From Haloarchaeobius salinus (lineage in GTDB: Archaea; Halobacteriota; Halobacteria; Halobacteriales; Natrialbaceae): a stretch of DNA of 64,000 nucleotides. How positions within the stretch are numbered: position 1 is the stretch's first letter; each line of letters starts with the position of its first letter. A model generated the notes under the pieces. It was not told the DNA's origin. It saw nothing but the letters and a program-made list of their open reading frames with translations, and ran no database searches. The stretch lies in assembly GCF_024464185.1 (NCBI RefSeq), contig NZ_JANHAU010000002.1, positions 744,001 through 808,000 of the forward strand. The letters are read 5' to 3'. Below, piece by piece: positions 36,541 to 44,816 of this stretch. Both the position numbers and the translations under genes were made by a program.

Positions 36541-37473
36541 TCAACGACGCAGTCGTGCGAGCCGGCCGACGGTGAACAGGTCGCGCTTGATGAGCGCGAA
36601 GCCGGCGAAGATGACGACGAAACCGAGCAAGGTGGTCCCGTCGACGACGCTCCCGAGGACGAGCCAGGCGACGGCGGTCGCGACGACGGGTTCGAGGTAG
36701 CCGACGAGGTTGAGCTCCGTGGGGCCGAGGCGCTCCAGCAGCTCGAAGTAGAGCAGGAAGGCGACGACCCCGGAGGCGAGCGTGAGGTAGGCGAGCGACG
36801 CGACGGCGGTGCCGGTCCACTCGATGGCGAGCACGGACTCGCCGCGGACGGCGCTGCCGACGTGGAGGACGGCGGCACCGAGGAGCATCGCCCAGGCCTG
36901 CTTCGTCTGGACCGGGAGCCCGGTGTCGAGCGGTCTGGTCAGCACCGAGCCGAGCGCGAAGCTCGTCCCGGCACAGAACACGAGGAGTACGCCGACGAGA
37001 CTGGACGAGAGGGCACTCCCCGGTTCGGGTTGGACGACGACGACGACGCCCGCGATGCCGACGAGGAAGCCGACCGCGCCCAGGGGCTGGAGCGGGTCGT
37101 CGACCGCCAGTGCGCTCCCGAAGCCCGCGGTGAGGATGGGCGAGAGGCTGATGACGACGGCGGCGACCGCGCCGGAGACGTGTTGTTCGCCGAGGTAGAG
37201 CAGCGCGTGGTAGGCGGCGAAGACGAACAGCGCGGTGACGCCGGTCTGGAGCCACTCGGTCCGCCCGCGGGGTCGCCAGCGGTCGACCGAGATCACCGCG
37301 TACGCGAGTACGAGCACGCCGGCCACGTCGTACCGGAGCGCCGCGAACAGCAGCGGTGGGAAGTGGTGGAGACCGATCTCGATGGCGACGAACGACGCAC
37401 CCCAGAGAGTGGCCAGTAGTACGAACAGTCCGCCAGTGTTTGGGACTGCTTTCGACTGAATCGATTCTATCAT
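36541..37473 (-). CDS. EamA/DMT family transporter
   Basis: A 310-residue protein with ten membrane helices in two EamA repeats (first begins GGLFVLLATLWGASFVAIE; second GVLLVFCAGTSFALGSVL). DMT proteins export or import metabolites such as amino acids or drugs; substrate is unknown. A TATA on the minus strand at 37504-37497 is about 27 bp from the ATG at 37473, favouring this leaderless start (MIESIQSKAVP) over the in-frame ATG at 37491 and longer forms. It is divergent from an Lrp-type regulator that may control it. Confidence 0.9.
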   Translation of the reverse strand: MIESIQSKAVPNTGGLFVLLATLWGASFVAIEIGLHHFPPLLFAALRYDVAGVLVLAYAVISVDRWRPRGRTEWLQTGVTALFVFAAYHALLYLGEQHVSGAVAAVVISLSPILTAGFGSALAVDDPLQPLGAVGFLVGIAGVVVVVQPEPGSALSSSLVGVLLVFCAGTSFALGSVLTRPLDTGLPVQTKQAWAMLLGAAVLHVGSAVRGESVLAIEWTGTAVASLAYLTLASGVVAFLLYFELLERLGPTELNLVGYLEPVVATAVAWLVLGSVVDGTTLLGFVVIFAGFALIKRDLFTVGRLARLRR

Positions 37474-37496
37474 GGTATAATCTGCAACCATGGTGG

Positions 37497-37504
37497 TATA
37501 AAAC
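37497..37504 (-). promoter_or_regulatory. TATA box of the DMT transporter gene
   Basis: Reads GTTTTATA on the minus strand, about 27 bp from the ATG at 37473. It overlaps the start of the block containing the palindrome GTTCGAAC at 37507-37514. Confidence 0.55.
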
Positions 37505-37573
37505 TGGTTCGAACTAGTGGCCCAAGAACAAAGTATTGTAGCGTGTTCTGGGATAGAGTTGAACCTGGTTCGA
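37504..37573. promoter_or_regulatory. Candidate Lrp operator region between divergent DMT and Lrp genes
   Basis: CTGGTTCGAA occurs at 37504-37513 and 37564-37573. Between them an imperfect inverted repeat CCCAAGAACA (37521-37530) and TGTTCTGGG (37544-37552) flanks an AT-rich centre. The region adjoins the DMT TATA. Such paired, helically spaced repeats suit Lrp/AsnC octamers. Confidence 0.4.
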
Positions 37574-37652
37574 ATAAATCTGTATTTGAGGGAGAAAGAA
37601 CCTATACCGTGGCATGCCAAAGATTCTTTAGCACGGCGTCGGACGGGAGACC

Positions 37653-38138
37653 ATGGACGAGCGCGACATCAGGCTCCTGAAGGCCATCGCCGAGCTCGGG
37701 ACGGGGAGTCCGGACAAGCTGCACGAGGAGACGGGTATCCCGGTGTCGACCATCCACTACCGGCTGAACAACCTGCGGGAGGACGGCATCGTCGAGAACG
37801 ACCTCTACGACATCGACCTGGACGAGTTCGGGCTGAGCGTCACCGTCATCGTCGAGGTGCTCGCGGACTACAGCGGGACACACTCCGACGTGGCCGCAGG
37901 TATCCGCGACATCGAGGGCGTGACACAGGTGTTCTCGACGATGGGCGAGACGGACTTCATCGCCATCGCACGCGTCGGCGACGCCGACACGGTCGGCGAC
38001 CTCATCCGGTCGTTCGAGGAGGTACCGGAGATCGAGCGGACGAACTCGACGTACGTCATCGACACGCTCTGGGACGACGCACGGGGGCTGAACAGCTACA
38101 GCATGGAGACGCTGCTCGCGGAGTTCACGGACGACTGA
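37653..38138 (+). CDS. Lrp/AsnC family transcriptional regulator
   Basis: A 161-residue protein with an N-terminal winged helix (DERDIRLLKAIAELG, recognition helix in IPVSTIHYRLNNL) and a C-terminal RAM/AsnC ligand domain (about 65-145, FGLSVTVIVEVLADY and GETDFIAIARV). Lrp proteins sense amino acids and form octamers on DNA. The divergent transporter gene and repeats in between make that transporter the first candidate target. Confidence 0.93.
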   Translation: MDERDIRLLKAIAELGTGSPDKLHEETGIPVSTIHYRLNNLREDGIVENDLYDIDLDEFGLSVTVIVEVLADYSGTHSDVAAGIRDIEGVTQVFSTMGETDFIAIARVGDADTVGDLIRSFEEVPEIERTNSTYVIDTLWDDARGLNSYSMETLLAEFTDD

Positions 38139-38150
38139 GAAGCGAAAGAG

Positions 38151-39215
38151 TCAGTGGCCGACCTGCGGGTCCTCGGGGAGCTGCCGGCGCTGCTCGCGGA
38201 GGTGGGCGGGCATCTCCTCGTAGACGTGCTCGAACATCTCCTCGGGCTCGTAGCCGGTGTGCTCCTCGGCGGCGTCGACCGCGCGGGCGACCTCCTCGGT
38301 GGCCCACTGGTCGACGGCCTCCTGGTCCTCCTCGCTCCAGCCGAACTCCTCCTCCAGATAGGTCCGCGAGCGGTCGAGCGGGTCCTCCTGCAGCCAGTCG
38401 GCGGCCTCGTCCTCGTCGCGGTAGACCGAGGGGTCGTCGGTCGTCGTGTGCGCGCCGCGGCGGTAGGTGACGGCCTCGATGAGCGTCGGGCCGCCGCCGT
38501 TCTTGGCCTTCTCCAGCGCCTCGCTCACGACGTCGTGCACCGCGAACACGTCGTTGCCGTCGACGCGGACGCCGTCGAAGCCGTACGCCTGGGCCTTCTG
38601 GGCGATGGTGGCGCTCGCGGTCTGGCGCTCGCGCGGGACCGAGATGGCGTAGCCGTTGTTCTGGCAGAAGAACACCGTCGGCGTGTCGAAGACGCCGGCG
38701 AAGTTCATCCCCTCGTGGAAGTCACCCTCGCTCGTCGCGCCGTCGCCGAAGGAGACGAGCGAGGCGACCTCGTCGCCCTTGTACTTCGCCGCCATGCCGA
38801 CACCGACTGCGTGGGGCAGCTGCGTTGCGATGGGGATCGCACTGGTGAACGTCGTCAGGTCGTCGCCGTCCTCGCGGTCGACGTACTGGCCGTCGCCGAG
38901 GAGGTGGAGCAGGACCTCGCGCAGGTCGATGCCGCGCTCGACGAACATCGCGTGGTCCCGGTAGGTCGGGAACAGGTAGTCCGAGTCCGCCATGGCGGCG
39001 GCCGCACCGACCTGGGCCGCCTCCTGCCCACGCATCGGGGCGTAGGTTCCGATGCGGCCCTGGCGGTGGAGGCTGATCGCCTTCTCGTCGAATGTCCGTG
39101 CGAGCACCATGGACTCGTAGAGCGCTTTCGCCTCGCTCTCACCGAGCTGGCGGTCTCCGACGGCGGAGCCACCCGGCGACATCACACGGACCAGGTTTTC
39201 AGCCTCACTTGACAT
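38151..39215 (-). CDS. pdhA: TPP-dependent 2-oxoacid dehydrogenase E1 component, alpha subunit
   Basis: A 354-residue E1-alpha. The thiamine-diphosphate motif is GDGATSEGDFHEGMNFAG (about 172-189) ending in QNNGYAIS, and the phosphorylation-loop analogue TTDDPSVYR is near 276. It would decarboxylate pyruvate or a branched-chain 2-oxoacid and pass the acyl group to E2 lipoate, but no E1-beta, E2 or E3 is in the window. Haloarchaea carry several such paralogues with uncertain substrates. ATG 39215 has an AGGTGA ribosome-binding site six bases upstream and a TATA (TTTATTA) near 39261, so the mRNA has a leader. Confidence 0.9.
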   Translation of the reverse strand: MSSEAENLVRVMSPGGSAVGDRQLGESEAKALYESMVLARTFDEKAISLHRQGRIGTYAPMRGQEAAQVGAAAAMADSDYLFPTYRDHAMFVERGIDLREVLLHLLGDGQYVDREDGDDLTTFTSAIPIATQLPHAVGVGMAAKYKGDEVASLVSFGDGATSEGDFHEGMNFAGVFDTPTVFFCQNNGYAISVPRERQTASATIAQKAQAYGFDGVRVDGNDVFAVHDVVSEALEKAKNGGGPTLIEAVTYRRGAHTTTDDPSVYRDEDEAADWLQEDPLDRSRTYLEEEFGWSEEDQEAVDQWATEEVARAVDAAEEHTGYEPEEMFEHVYEEMPAHLREQRRQLPEDPQVGH

Positions 39216-39257
39216 TGGGATTCACCTGAGAGTCTATCGGACAATCGGGCCTATACG

Positions 39258-39264
39258 TAATAAA
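39258..39264 (-). promoter_or_regulatory. TATA box of the E1-alpha gene
   Basis: TTTATTA on the minus strand, about 43-49 bp before the ATG. The resulting leader of about 15-20 bases carries the AGGTGA ribosome-binding site at 39222-39228. Confidence 0.5.
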
Positions 39265-39426
39265 ACATCGCCCTGGGCTCGTTTCGGTGTGGAATTTACA
39301 GCCATATTTATATGCTGTTCGGGACTCGGTCAGAAATTGTCGATGAACGCCCGCGGTACTCTGACGATTCGTAACTCGTGCGCCGGAGTCACAACCCTTA
39401 CGCGGGGGCGCATCGAGGGGGCGGAC

Positions 39427-40752
39427 ATGAGCAACTGGATCGGTCGCACCTTCACGAGCGACACCGGGTGGGACCACCTCGAGACGCTGGTCGACGTCGG
39501 CAACCGCATGGCCGGCAGCGATGGCGAACGCGCCGCTGCGGAGGCAACGCGCGACGCGCTCGCCGAGGCAGGCGCACGCGATGCACACCTCGACGAGTTC
39601 GAGATACAGGGCTGGGAGCGTGGCGACAGCGAGATTCGAGCCGCCGACGCGACCTACGCCGACGCACACGAGTGCATCGCGCTCCCACGCAGCCCGGCCG
39701 ACGAGGTCGCCGGGGAGCTCGTCGATCTCGGCCACGGCCTCCCCGAGGACTTCGAGGGGACCGACTGCGAGGGCAAGGTCGTCATCGCCCGGAGCGACGT
39801 CCCCGAACACTACGACCGCTACCTCCACCGCCGGGAGAAGTACTACCACGCCGTCGAGGCGGGTGCCGCCGCGTTCGTCTACCGGAACCACGTCGAGGGC
39901 TGTCTCCCACCGACGGGCTCCGTCGGGACCGACGAGTCACCGGTCGGCGACATCCCCGCCGTCGGCGTCTCCGCCGAGACGGGCGCGCAGCTGGTCCGCC
40001 GGCACGAGGGCGAGGCGCTCACCGTCGCCGTCAGTGCCGAGACGCCCACTGCCACCAGCCAGAACGTCCACGCCGAGCTCGGCCCCGACACCGACGAGGT
40101 CGTCTACGTCACCAGCCACGTCGACGCCCACGACATCTCCACGGGCGCGATGGACAACGGCGCGGGCACCGCGATGGTCGTCGAGCTCGCACGCATCCTC
40201 GCCGACCTCGAGGCCGACCTCGAGACCCGCGTCCGCTTCGTCGCCTTCGGTGCCGAGGAGGTGGGGCTCGTCGGGTCCGCGCACGAGGCCGACCGCGTCG
40301 ACCTCGACGACGTGAAGGTCGTGGTCAACGCAGACGGCGTCGCCCAGGGCCGCGACCTCGCGCTCTACACCCACGGCTTCGACGAACTCGACGACGCCGT
40401 CGAGACCGTCGCCGACCGTTTCGAACACCCCGTCGAGACCGTCCCGAAGCTCGGTCCCCACAGCGACCACTGGCCGTTCACGAAGTGGGGCGTCCCCGGC
40501 TACCACGCCTACGGCAAGTCCGGCGGCTCGGGCCGCGGCTGGGGCCACACCCACGCCGACACCCTCGACAAGCTCGAGGTACGGGACCTCCGCGAGCAGG
40601 CCATTCTGCTGGCCGCACTCACCGTCCAGGTCGCGGCCGAGTCGTTCGAGATTCCGCACAAGGAGCCCGAGGAGATCGCCGAGGCCCTCGAGGACGAGGA
40701 CCTCGCCGAGGGCATGAAGATCACCGGCGACTGGCCCTACGGCGAGGACTGA
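39427..40752 (+). CDS. M28 family zinc peptidase (with PA domain)
   Basis: A 441-residue protein. A PA-like insert lies at about 95-205. Zinc site residues appear in order: His/Asp in TSHVDAHD, Asp in GAMDNGAG, Glu-Glu in GAEEVGLVG, Asp in VVNADGVA, His in HTHADTLDK. It should be an aminopeptidase; no signal peptide is visible, so it is cytosolic. The start at 39427 gives MSNWIGRTFTSDTGW; a longer in-frame reading from 39289 runs through the promoter region. Confidence 0.92.
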   Translation: MSNWIGRTFTSDTGWDHLETLVDVGNRMAGSDGERAAAEATRDALAEAGARDAHLDEFEIQGWERGDSEIRAADATYADAHECIALPRSPADEVAGELVDLGHGLPEDFEGTDCEGKVVIARSDVPEHYDRYLHRREKYYHAVEAGAAAFVYRNHVEGCLPPTGSVGTDESPVGDIPAVGVSAETGAQLVRRHEGEALTVAVSAETPTATSQNVHAELGPDTDEVVYVTSHVDAHDISTGAMDNGAGTAMVVELARILADLEADLETRVRFVAFGAEEVGLVGSAHEADRVDLDDVKVVVNADGVAQGRDLALYTHGFDELDDAVETVADRFEHPVETVPKLGPHSDHWPFTKWGVPGYHAYGKSGGSGRGWGHTHADTLDKLEVRDLREQAILLAALTVQVAAESFEIPHKEPEEIAEALEDEDLAEGMKITGDWPYGED

Positions 40753-41028
40753 GTCGGAGTTCGGTTCCCGTCTCGACAGCCACCGTGTACGGCTGTTGGT
40801 GATCTTCCACCACCGGCGAGCCTGCGAGCGGAGGACAGCGTGACGACGGAGGCGTCTCGCCAGTCGCGGGAGTCGAGCGCCTCGGGGGGTGTTGTCGACT
40901 CAGGTACTTCCTGCGTCAGGCGGGGCTCGCCGGCTGATCCCGTCACCAGTCCCTCCCACGAACACGAACACCGATGCTATCGGGAGCGAGTTGTAGCCTT
41001 TTTGTCGGCGCGGGCGCGAGTACTCACC

Positions 41029-41787
41029 ATGGAGAGTGCCGCCCGCGACAGCGACGAGCCGCCGACCGTCGGCGTCGTCGGGGCAGAGCAGGACACGGTC
41101 GAACGCATCAGGGCCGCCGTCGCGGAGGCGAACGCGGTCCCGCTGGCTGGCGACGCGACCAGCGTCGGTGACGCGGCGTTCGTCGTCGCCGGCGGCGAGC
41201 GGGCGCTCGGCGAGCTGGCGAGCGCGGAAGTCGACGTGCCGGTGCTGGCGGTCGATGCGGGCGCTGGCGTCCGGTCGGTGGCTGCCGCGGACGCGTCGGC
41301 TGCCATCGCGGCCGTCCTCGACGACGAGATAGCGCGGACCACGCGGCGCGCGTTCGCGGTCCGCGTCGGCGACGAACGCCACCAGGCGGTGTTCGACGTG
41401 ACGCTCGTGACGACCGAGCCGGCGCGCATCTCGGAGTACTGCGTGGCGGCCGGCGGCGAGGTGGTCTCGCAGTTCCGGGCGGACGGCGTCGTCGTCGCCA
41501 CGCCGGCCGGGAGCCGCGGCTACGCCCGCGCTGCGGGTGGGCCGGTCGTCGCCGGAACCGCGCCGGTCGCCGCGGTCGTGCCGATCGCGCCCTTCGCCAT
41601 CGACACGAACCACTGGGTCGTCTCGAACGAGGACGTGGTCCTCTCGGTCGAGCGCGACGAGGGCAGCGTCTCGCTGCTCGTCGACGACCGGGCCGTGGGC
41701 ACGGTCGACCCGGCGGCACCGGTCCGACTGTCGCCCGGGCACGAACTCGAACTGCTCTGTCCACCCGGGAGCCAGCCACCGTGGTAG
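41029..41787 (+). CDS. NAD kinase-like protein lacking the GGDGT motif
   Basis: A 252-residue protein. The C-terminal half is the NAD kinase beta-sandwich (RADGVVVATPAGSRGYARAAGGPVV split around residue 155-180 corresponds to the DGxxVATPTGSTAY region). In the N-terminal half, where NAD kinases have GGDGT, this protein has GGERA (about residue 56), and TPTGST is TPAGSR. The GGDGT aspartate is needed for ATP and catalysis, so activity is doubtful. It may be a paralogue that binds NAD(H) for regulation. Start set at 41029, about 30 bp after a T-rich TATA-like element. Confidence 0.8.
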   Translation: MESAARDSDEPPTVGVVGAEQDTVERIRAAVAEANAVPLAGDATSVGDAAFVVAGGERALGELASAEVDVPVLAVDAGAGVRSVAAADASAAIAAVLDDEIARTTRRAFAVRVGDERHQAVFDVTLVTTEPARISEYCVAAGGEVVSQFRADGVVVATPAGSRGYARAAGGPVVAGTAPVAAVVPIAPFAIDTNHWVVSNEDVVLSVERDEGSVSLLVDDRAVGTVDPAAPVRLSPGHELELLCPPGSQPPW

Positions 41788-41832
41788 ACGGCTTTGGAAA
41801 AACTCTAATGTCCTACCGTCCGAGGTTGGAGT

Positions 41833-42288
41833 ATGGACCCAAACGTGATGCTCGGCCCGCTCGACCAGCTCGGGCGCGAGGTCGTCGCAGGCGTGCTGGT
41901 TATCGAGTTCGTCCTGTTCGGACTCGTCGTCACCAACATGCTGACCCGATTCCTCGCGTACCGCCGTAACGTCGCCGAGGCGGCCGAGGAGGACGTCGAG
42001 TCGCTGAGTCGGCACCCGCTGCACGAGGCGACGAACGTGCTCCTCCTGCTCGGAACGTTCTACTACACCACCTACGAGCCCCACGGCGGCATCGTCCTCT
42101 CGATGTTCATCGTCGGCCTCGTCATCACCGACGTCTTCGAACACGAGGTCCGCAGCGTCGACCTCCGCAAGGACGACAAACTCCGCGCACCGAAGGGTGC
42201 CCTCGGAATCTCCGTGTTCACGCTCGCCTACGCCGGCTTCCAGTCCCTGTTCTTCCTCGTCTCGGACTACTGGGGCGCTATCGTCTGA
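41833..42288 (+). CDS. Conserved haloarchaeal membrane protein (DUF7313-type)
   Basis: A 151-residue protein with four hydrophobic helices (about 20-40, 66-85, 88-108, 126-146). An acidic soluble loop (AEAAEEDVESLSRHPLHEA) separates the first two. No catalytic motif is visible. I recall this family as DUF7313, found beside the bc-type complex genes; it lies convergent to that cluster here. Role unknown, possibly assembly or quinone-side partner. Confidence 0.78.
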   Translation: MDPNVMLGPLDQLGREVVAGVLVIEFVLFGLVVTNMLTRFLAYRRNVAEAAEEDVESLSRHPLHEATNVLLLLGTFYYTTYEPHGGIVLSMFIVGLVITDVFEHEVRSVDLRKDDKLRAPKGALGISVFTLAYAGFQSLFFLVSDYWGAIV

Positions 42289-42637
42289 GGCCGGCCCGCT
42301 GTTCTGCCGCCTTCGCCAGCGACCCAGCCCGCGGCTCGACGGTCGGTCCGTGAAGTGCGTTCCCGCGGTGTCGCTCCACGTCGTCCGCCTGCTGGTTCGG
42401 CGACGAGCACCGCTCGCTCTGGTTCGACCCGCCATCGTCCGCTCACTCCCGTCAGTGCAGCCGTGTCCCCGCTCCGCTCTCCCGCTGGTACCGTGCCCCG
42501 ATACCTCCCCGGGCTCCCGGTCACGGTCCGACACTTGCGCGACGCCCGGGACGGACTGCAGGAACCAGTCGGCGTGAAGACGACGGCAGCAGCACGGCTC
42601 CGCGACGAGACGACCGCGACCGCAGAAGTCGACGCAG
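42289..42637. other. 349-bp gene-free stretch
   Basis: Lies between the convergent DUF7313-type gene and the end of the bc cluster. I see no credible coding frame, tRNA or strong hairpin; frames crossing it are Arg/Pro-rich. It may simply be spacer. Confidence 0.5.
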
Positions 42638-42895
42638 TTAGTTGGCGAACCGTGCGCGCGCCTGGCGTGCCATCGGGAGGACGACCCAGAACGTCAGCGC
42701 ACCCAGGATCATGAACCAGAAGAGGCCCTCCTTGACGATGAGGGCGATCGCCTCCAGTGCGCTCGGGTCCGCCGGGTCCGCACCGAGGAGCTGGGTGTCC
42801 TCGAAGCCGGGGGTGTTGTACCAGCCGGCGAGCACCATCCAGATGAGGCCGGAGGCCGTCGCGATGGCCAGGCCCTTCATGAATTCGTCAGCCAT
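42638..42895 (-). CDS. Small two-helix membrane protein of the bc cluster (DUF7314-type)
   Basis: An 85-residue protein with helices at about 8-24 and 54-74 (GLFWFMILGALTFWVVLP). No motif of known function. Its start overlaps the preceding gene by eight bases and it is the last gene of the eight-gene bc cluster, so it is likely a small subunit or assembly partner. I recall the family as DUF7314. Confidence 0.8.
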   Translation of the reverse strand: MADEFMKGLAIATASGLIWMVLAGWYNTPGFEDTQLLGADPADPSALEAIALIVKEGLFWFMILGALTFWVVLPMARQARARFAN

Positions 42896-43229
42896 TGTCG
42901 GATTCTTCGTCGGTGTCGTCTTTAGACTTTCCCATTCCCGCGGTCCGGAAGCGCGTTGAGAACGCGTAGATGGCCGCGCCCGCGACGATGAGACCGAGCC
43001 CGAACAACGCGAGCACCAGGTTCACCTCCGAGAGCGCCGCGCTCGCGTTGTTCGTCGCGGTGTCGAGCACGATGAACCCGAGGATGACGCCCGTCATCGC
43101 GAGCATGGTCGCGAACACCGTGACCGTCTTGTACAGCCGCATGGGCACCTCGACCTCGCGGCTGCGGAAGCCCGACGACTCCTCGGACGCTGGTGATTCG
43201 GGCGGCTCTCCGGTGTCTGCGTCGTCCAT
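42888..43229 (-). CDS. Two-helix membrane protein of the bc cluster (DUF7315-type)
   Basis: A 113-residue protein. An acidic N-terminal tail (DDADTGEPPESPASEE) is followed by helices at about 33-54 and 67-89 and a basic then acidic C-terminus. Function unknown; conserved next to cytochrome b genes in haloarchaea (I recall DUF7315). It follows the second cytochrome b gene by 16 bp. Confidence 0.8.
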   Translation of the reverse strand: MDDADTGEPPESPASEESSGFRSREVEVPMRLYKTVTVFATMLAMTGVILGFIVLDTATNNASAALSEVNLVLALFGLGLIVAGAAIYAFSTRFRTAGMGKSKDDTDEESDNG

Positions 43230-43245
43230 GGGAGGAAGGAGGTGG

Positions 43246-44010
43246 TTACTTCGGCGGCCGGAGACGGTAGTACCGGCGGTTCAGGCTGTACATGTACCCC
43301 TCCTGCATCGCCCGGAGCACCGTGTAGGCGATGAGTCCCAGCACGGGCGGGATGAGGAACGTCAGGTCGAACAGCAGGTGCGAGTCCATCGGCAGCAGGT
43401 TCTTGACCGACAGCGCGGCGATGGTGAACGCGAAGGCGACACCCATGACGCCGATACCGGCCCAGAACGGCTGCTCGACGGGGCGGCGCGCGCTCCCCTT
43501 GTTGAGGAACGGCACTATCGCGATGAAGCCGACGACGACGATGTTCGCGACGACACCGTAGGTGCGGTCGGCCATCAGCTTGCTGCCGCCGAGGATGGAC
43601 AGCTCGGGGTTGAGCGGGCCGAGCTTCAGCAGGCCGAACGACCAGTACAGGTACCAGTCGGGCAGGATGATCGCCGGCGTCGAGGACGGGTCGGCCGGCG
43701 GGCCGATGTGCGGCGGGAGCGTGGCGGAGAGGAACAGGATGAGCCCGACGAAGAAGCTCGTCAGGGCGAAGTTCCGGATCATCTCGTGTGGCCACGCGGG
43801 GAAGCCGAGCACGTCACGCTCGACGTAGTCGGACTCCATCCGGAGGTCCTGGTCCTCGCGGCGCGCGCGCTCGAAGTACTCGTAGGTCAGCCGGGAGAGA
43901 CCCTGTGTGCGCTCCTTGCGCTCGCTCCACGTGGGGGTCTCGTCGTCCGGCGCGACGATGCCGGTACCGCTGCCGTCTGCGATGGGTTCGGAGTCGTTGT
44001 CTTCTGGCAT
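43246..44010 (-). CDS. petD: Cytochrome b C-terminal domain protein (PetD-like)
   Basis: A 254-residue protein equivalent to the C-terminal half of cytochrome b (subunit IV of b6f) with an N-terminal soluble extension of about 80 residues. The Qo-site motif appears as PDWY (ILPDWYLYWSFGLLKLG, near 116) instead of PEWY. Four or more membrane helices follow. With the cytochrome b6-like protein upstream (7-bp gap) it forms the quinol-oxidising site of the bc-type complex. PDWY is often seen in menaquinol-oxidising complexes, in line with menaquinone in haloarchaea. Confidence 0.92.
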   Translation of the reverse strand: MPEDNDSEPIADGSGTGIVAPDDETPTWSERKERTQGLSRLTYEYFERARREDQDLRMESDYVERDVLGFPAWPHEMIRNFALTSFFVGLILFLSATLPPHIGPPADPSSTPAIILPDWYLYWSFGLLKLGPLNPELSILGGSKLMADRTYGVVANIVVVGFIAIVPFLNKGSARRPVEQPFWAGIGVMGVAFAFTIAALSVKNLLPMDSHLLFDLTFLIPPVLGLIAYTVLRAMQEGYMYSLNRRYYRLRPPK

Positions 44011-44017
44011 GGTTCTA

Positions 44018-44812
44018 TCAGTGCGGTTCCGCGATACCCTGCATCCAGACGATGCCGATGTGCAGTGCGATCAGCGTCGTCACCACGAAGGGCAGGACGA
44101 ACACGTGCAGGATGTACATCCGCTGCAGCGTCGACTGCGTCAGGGTGAAGCCGCCGAAGATGAGCTGTGCGACCCACTCGCCGGCGAGCGGGATCGAGAG
44201 CGACATCTCGACACCGATCTGGCCCGCCCAGAACGCGAGCTGGTCCCACGGGAGCAGGTAGCCCGTGTAGCCGAACACCATCGTCAGGGAGATGAGGATG
44301 ATGCCGAGGATCCAGTTCAGCTCGCGGGGCTCCTTGTACGCGCCGGTGAAGTACACGCGGAGCATGTGCAGGAACACGGCCGCGACCATCACCTGTGCGG
44401 ACCAGCGATGGAGCGACCGGAGCATGAACCCGAAGTTCAGGTCCTGCATGATGAACACGATCTGGTTGTACGCCGCCGACGGGTCCCCCGCGGTCGACGG
44501 GGAGTAGTAGAATCCGAGCAGTGCACCGGAGATCGCTGCCACCACGTACGCTATCGTGGAGAACGACCCCAGCGCGTACAGCGGGTACCAGTACCAGAAC
44601 TTGTTGTCGAGGTTGTACTGCTCGGTGTGGCTCTTCGGCATCTGGAGGTTGACCTTGTAGTACAGGTCCTCCAGCAGCTCCAGGTAGTCGACGACCCGGA
44701 GGCGCTTGTCGAGCCAGATGAGCGTCATCAGGTACGTCTTCTCGACGGGGGTGAGGTCCTTCGTCTTCATCCACCCCGTGTGGTCGTACTCGTCTTTCTT
44801 TTGCAGACTCAT
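44018..44812 (-). CDS. petB: Cytochrome b N-terminal domain protein (b6-like)
   Basis: A 264-residue protein with four membrane helices. Two heme b His pairs are visible: LHRWSAQVMVAAVFLHMLR in the second helix and ILHVFVLPFVVTTLIALHI in the fourth. GYTGYLLPWDQ between them is the family's cd-helix region. The N-terminal 60 residues are soluble and contain TPVEKTYLMTLIWLD. It transfers electrons across the membrane between the Qo and Qi sites. Start at 44812 is fixed by the 4-bp gap to the Rieske stop. Confidence 0.94.
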   Translation of the reverse strand: MSLQKKDEYDHTGWMKTKDLTPVEKTYLMTLIWLDKRLRVVDYLELLEDLYYKVNLQMPKSHTEQYNLDNKFWYWYPLYALGSFSTIAYVVAAISGALLGFYYSPSTAGDPSAAYNQIVFIMQDLNFGFMLRSLHRWSAQVMVAAVFLHMLRVYFTGAYKEPRELNWILGIILISLTMVFGYTGYLLPWDQLAFWAGQIGVEMSLSIPLAGEWVAQLIFGGFTLTQSTLQRMYILHVFVLPFVVTTLIALHIGIVWMQGIAEPH

Positions 44813-44816
44813 GGTG

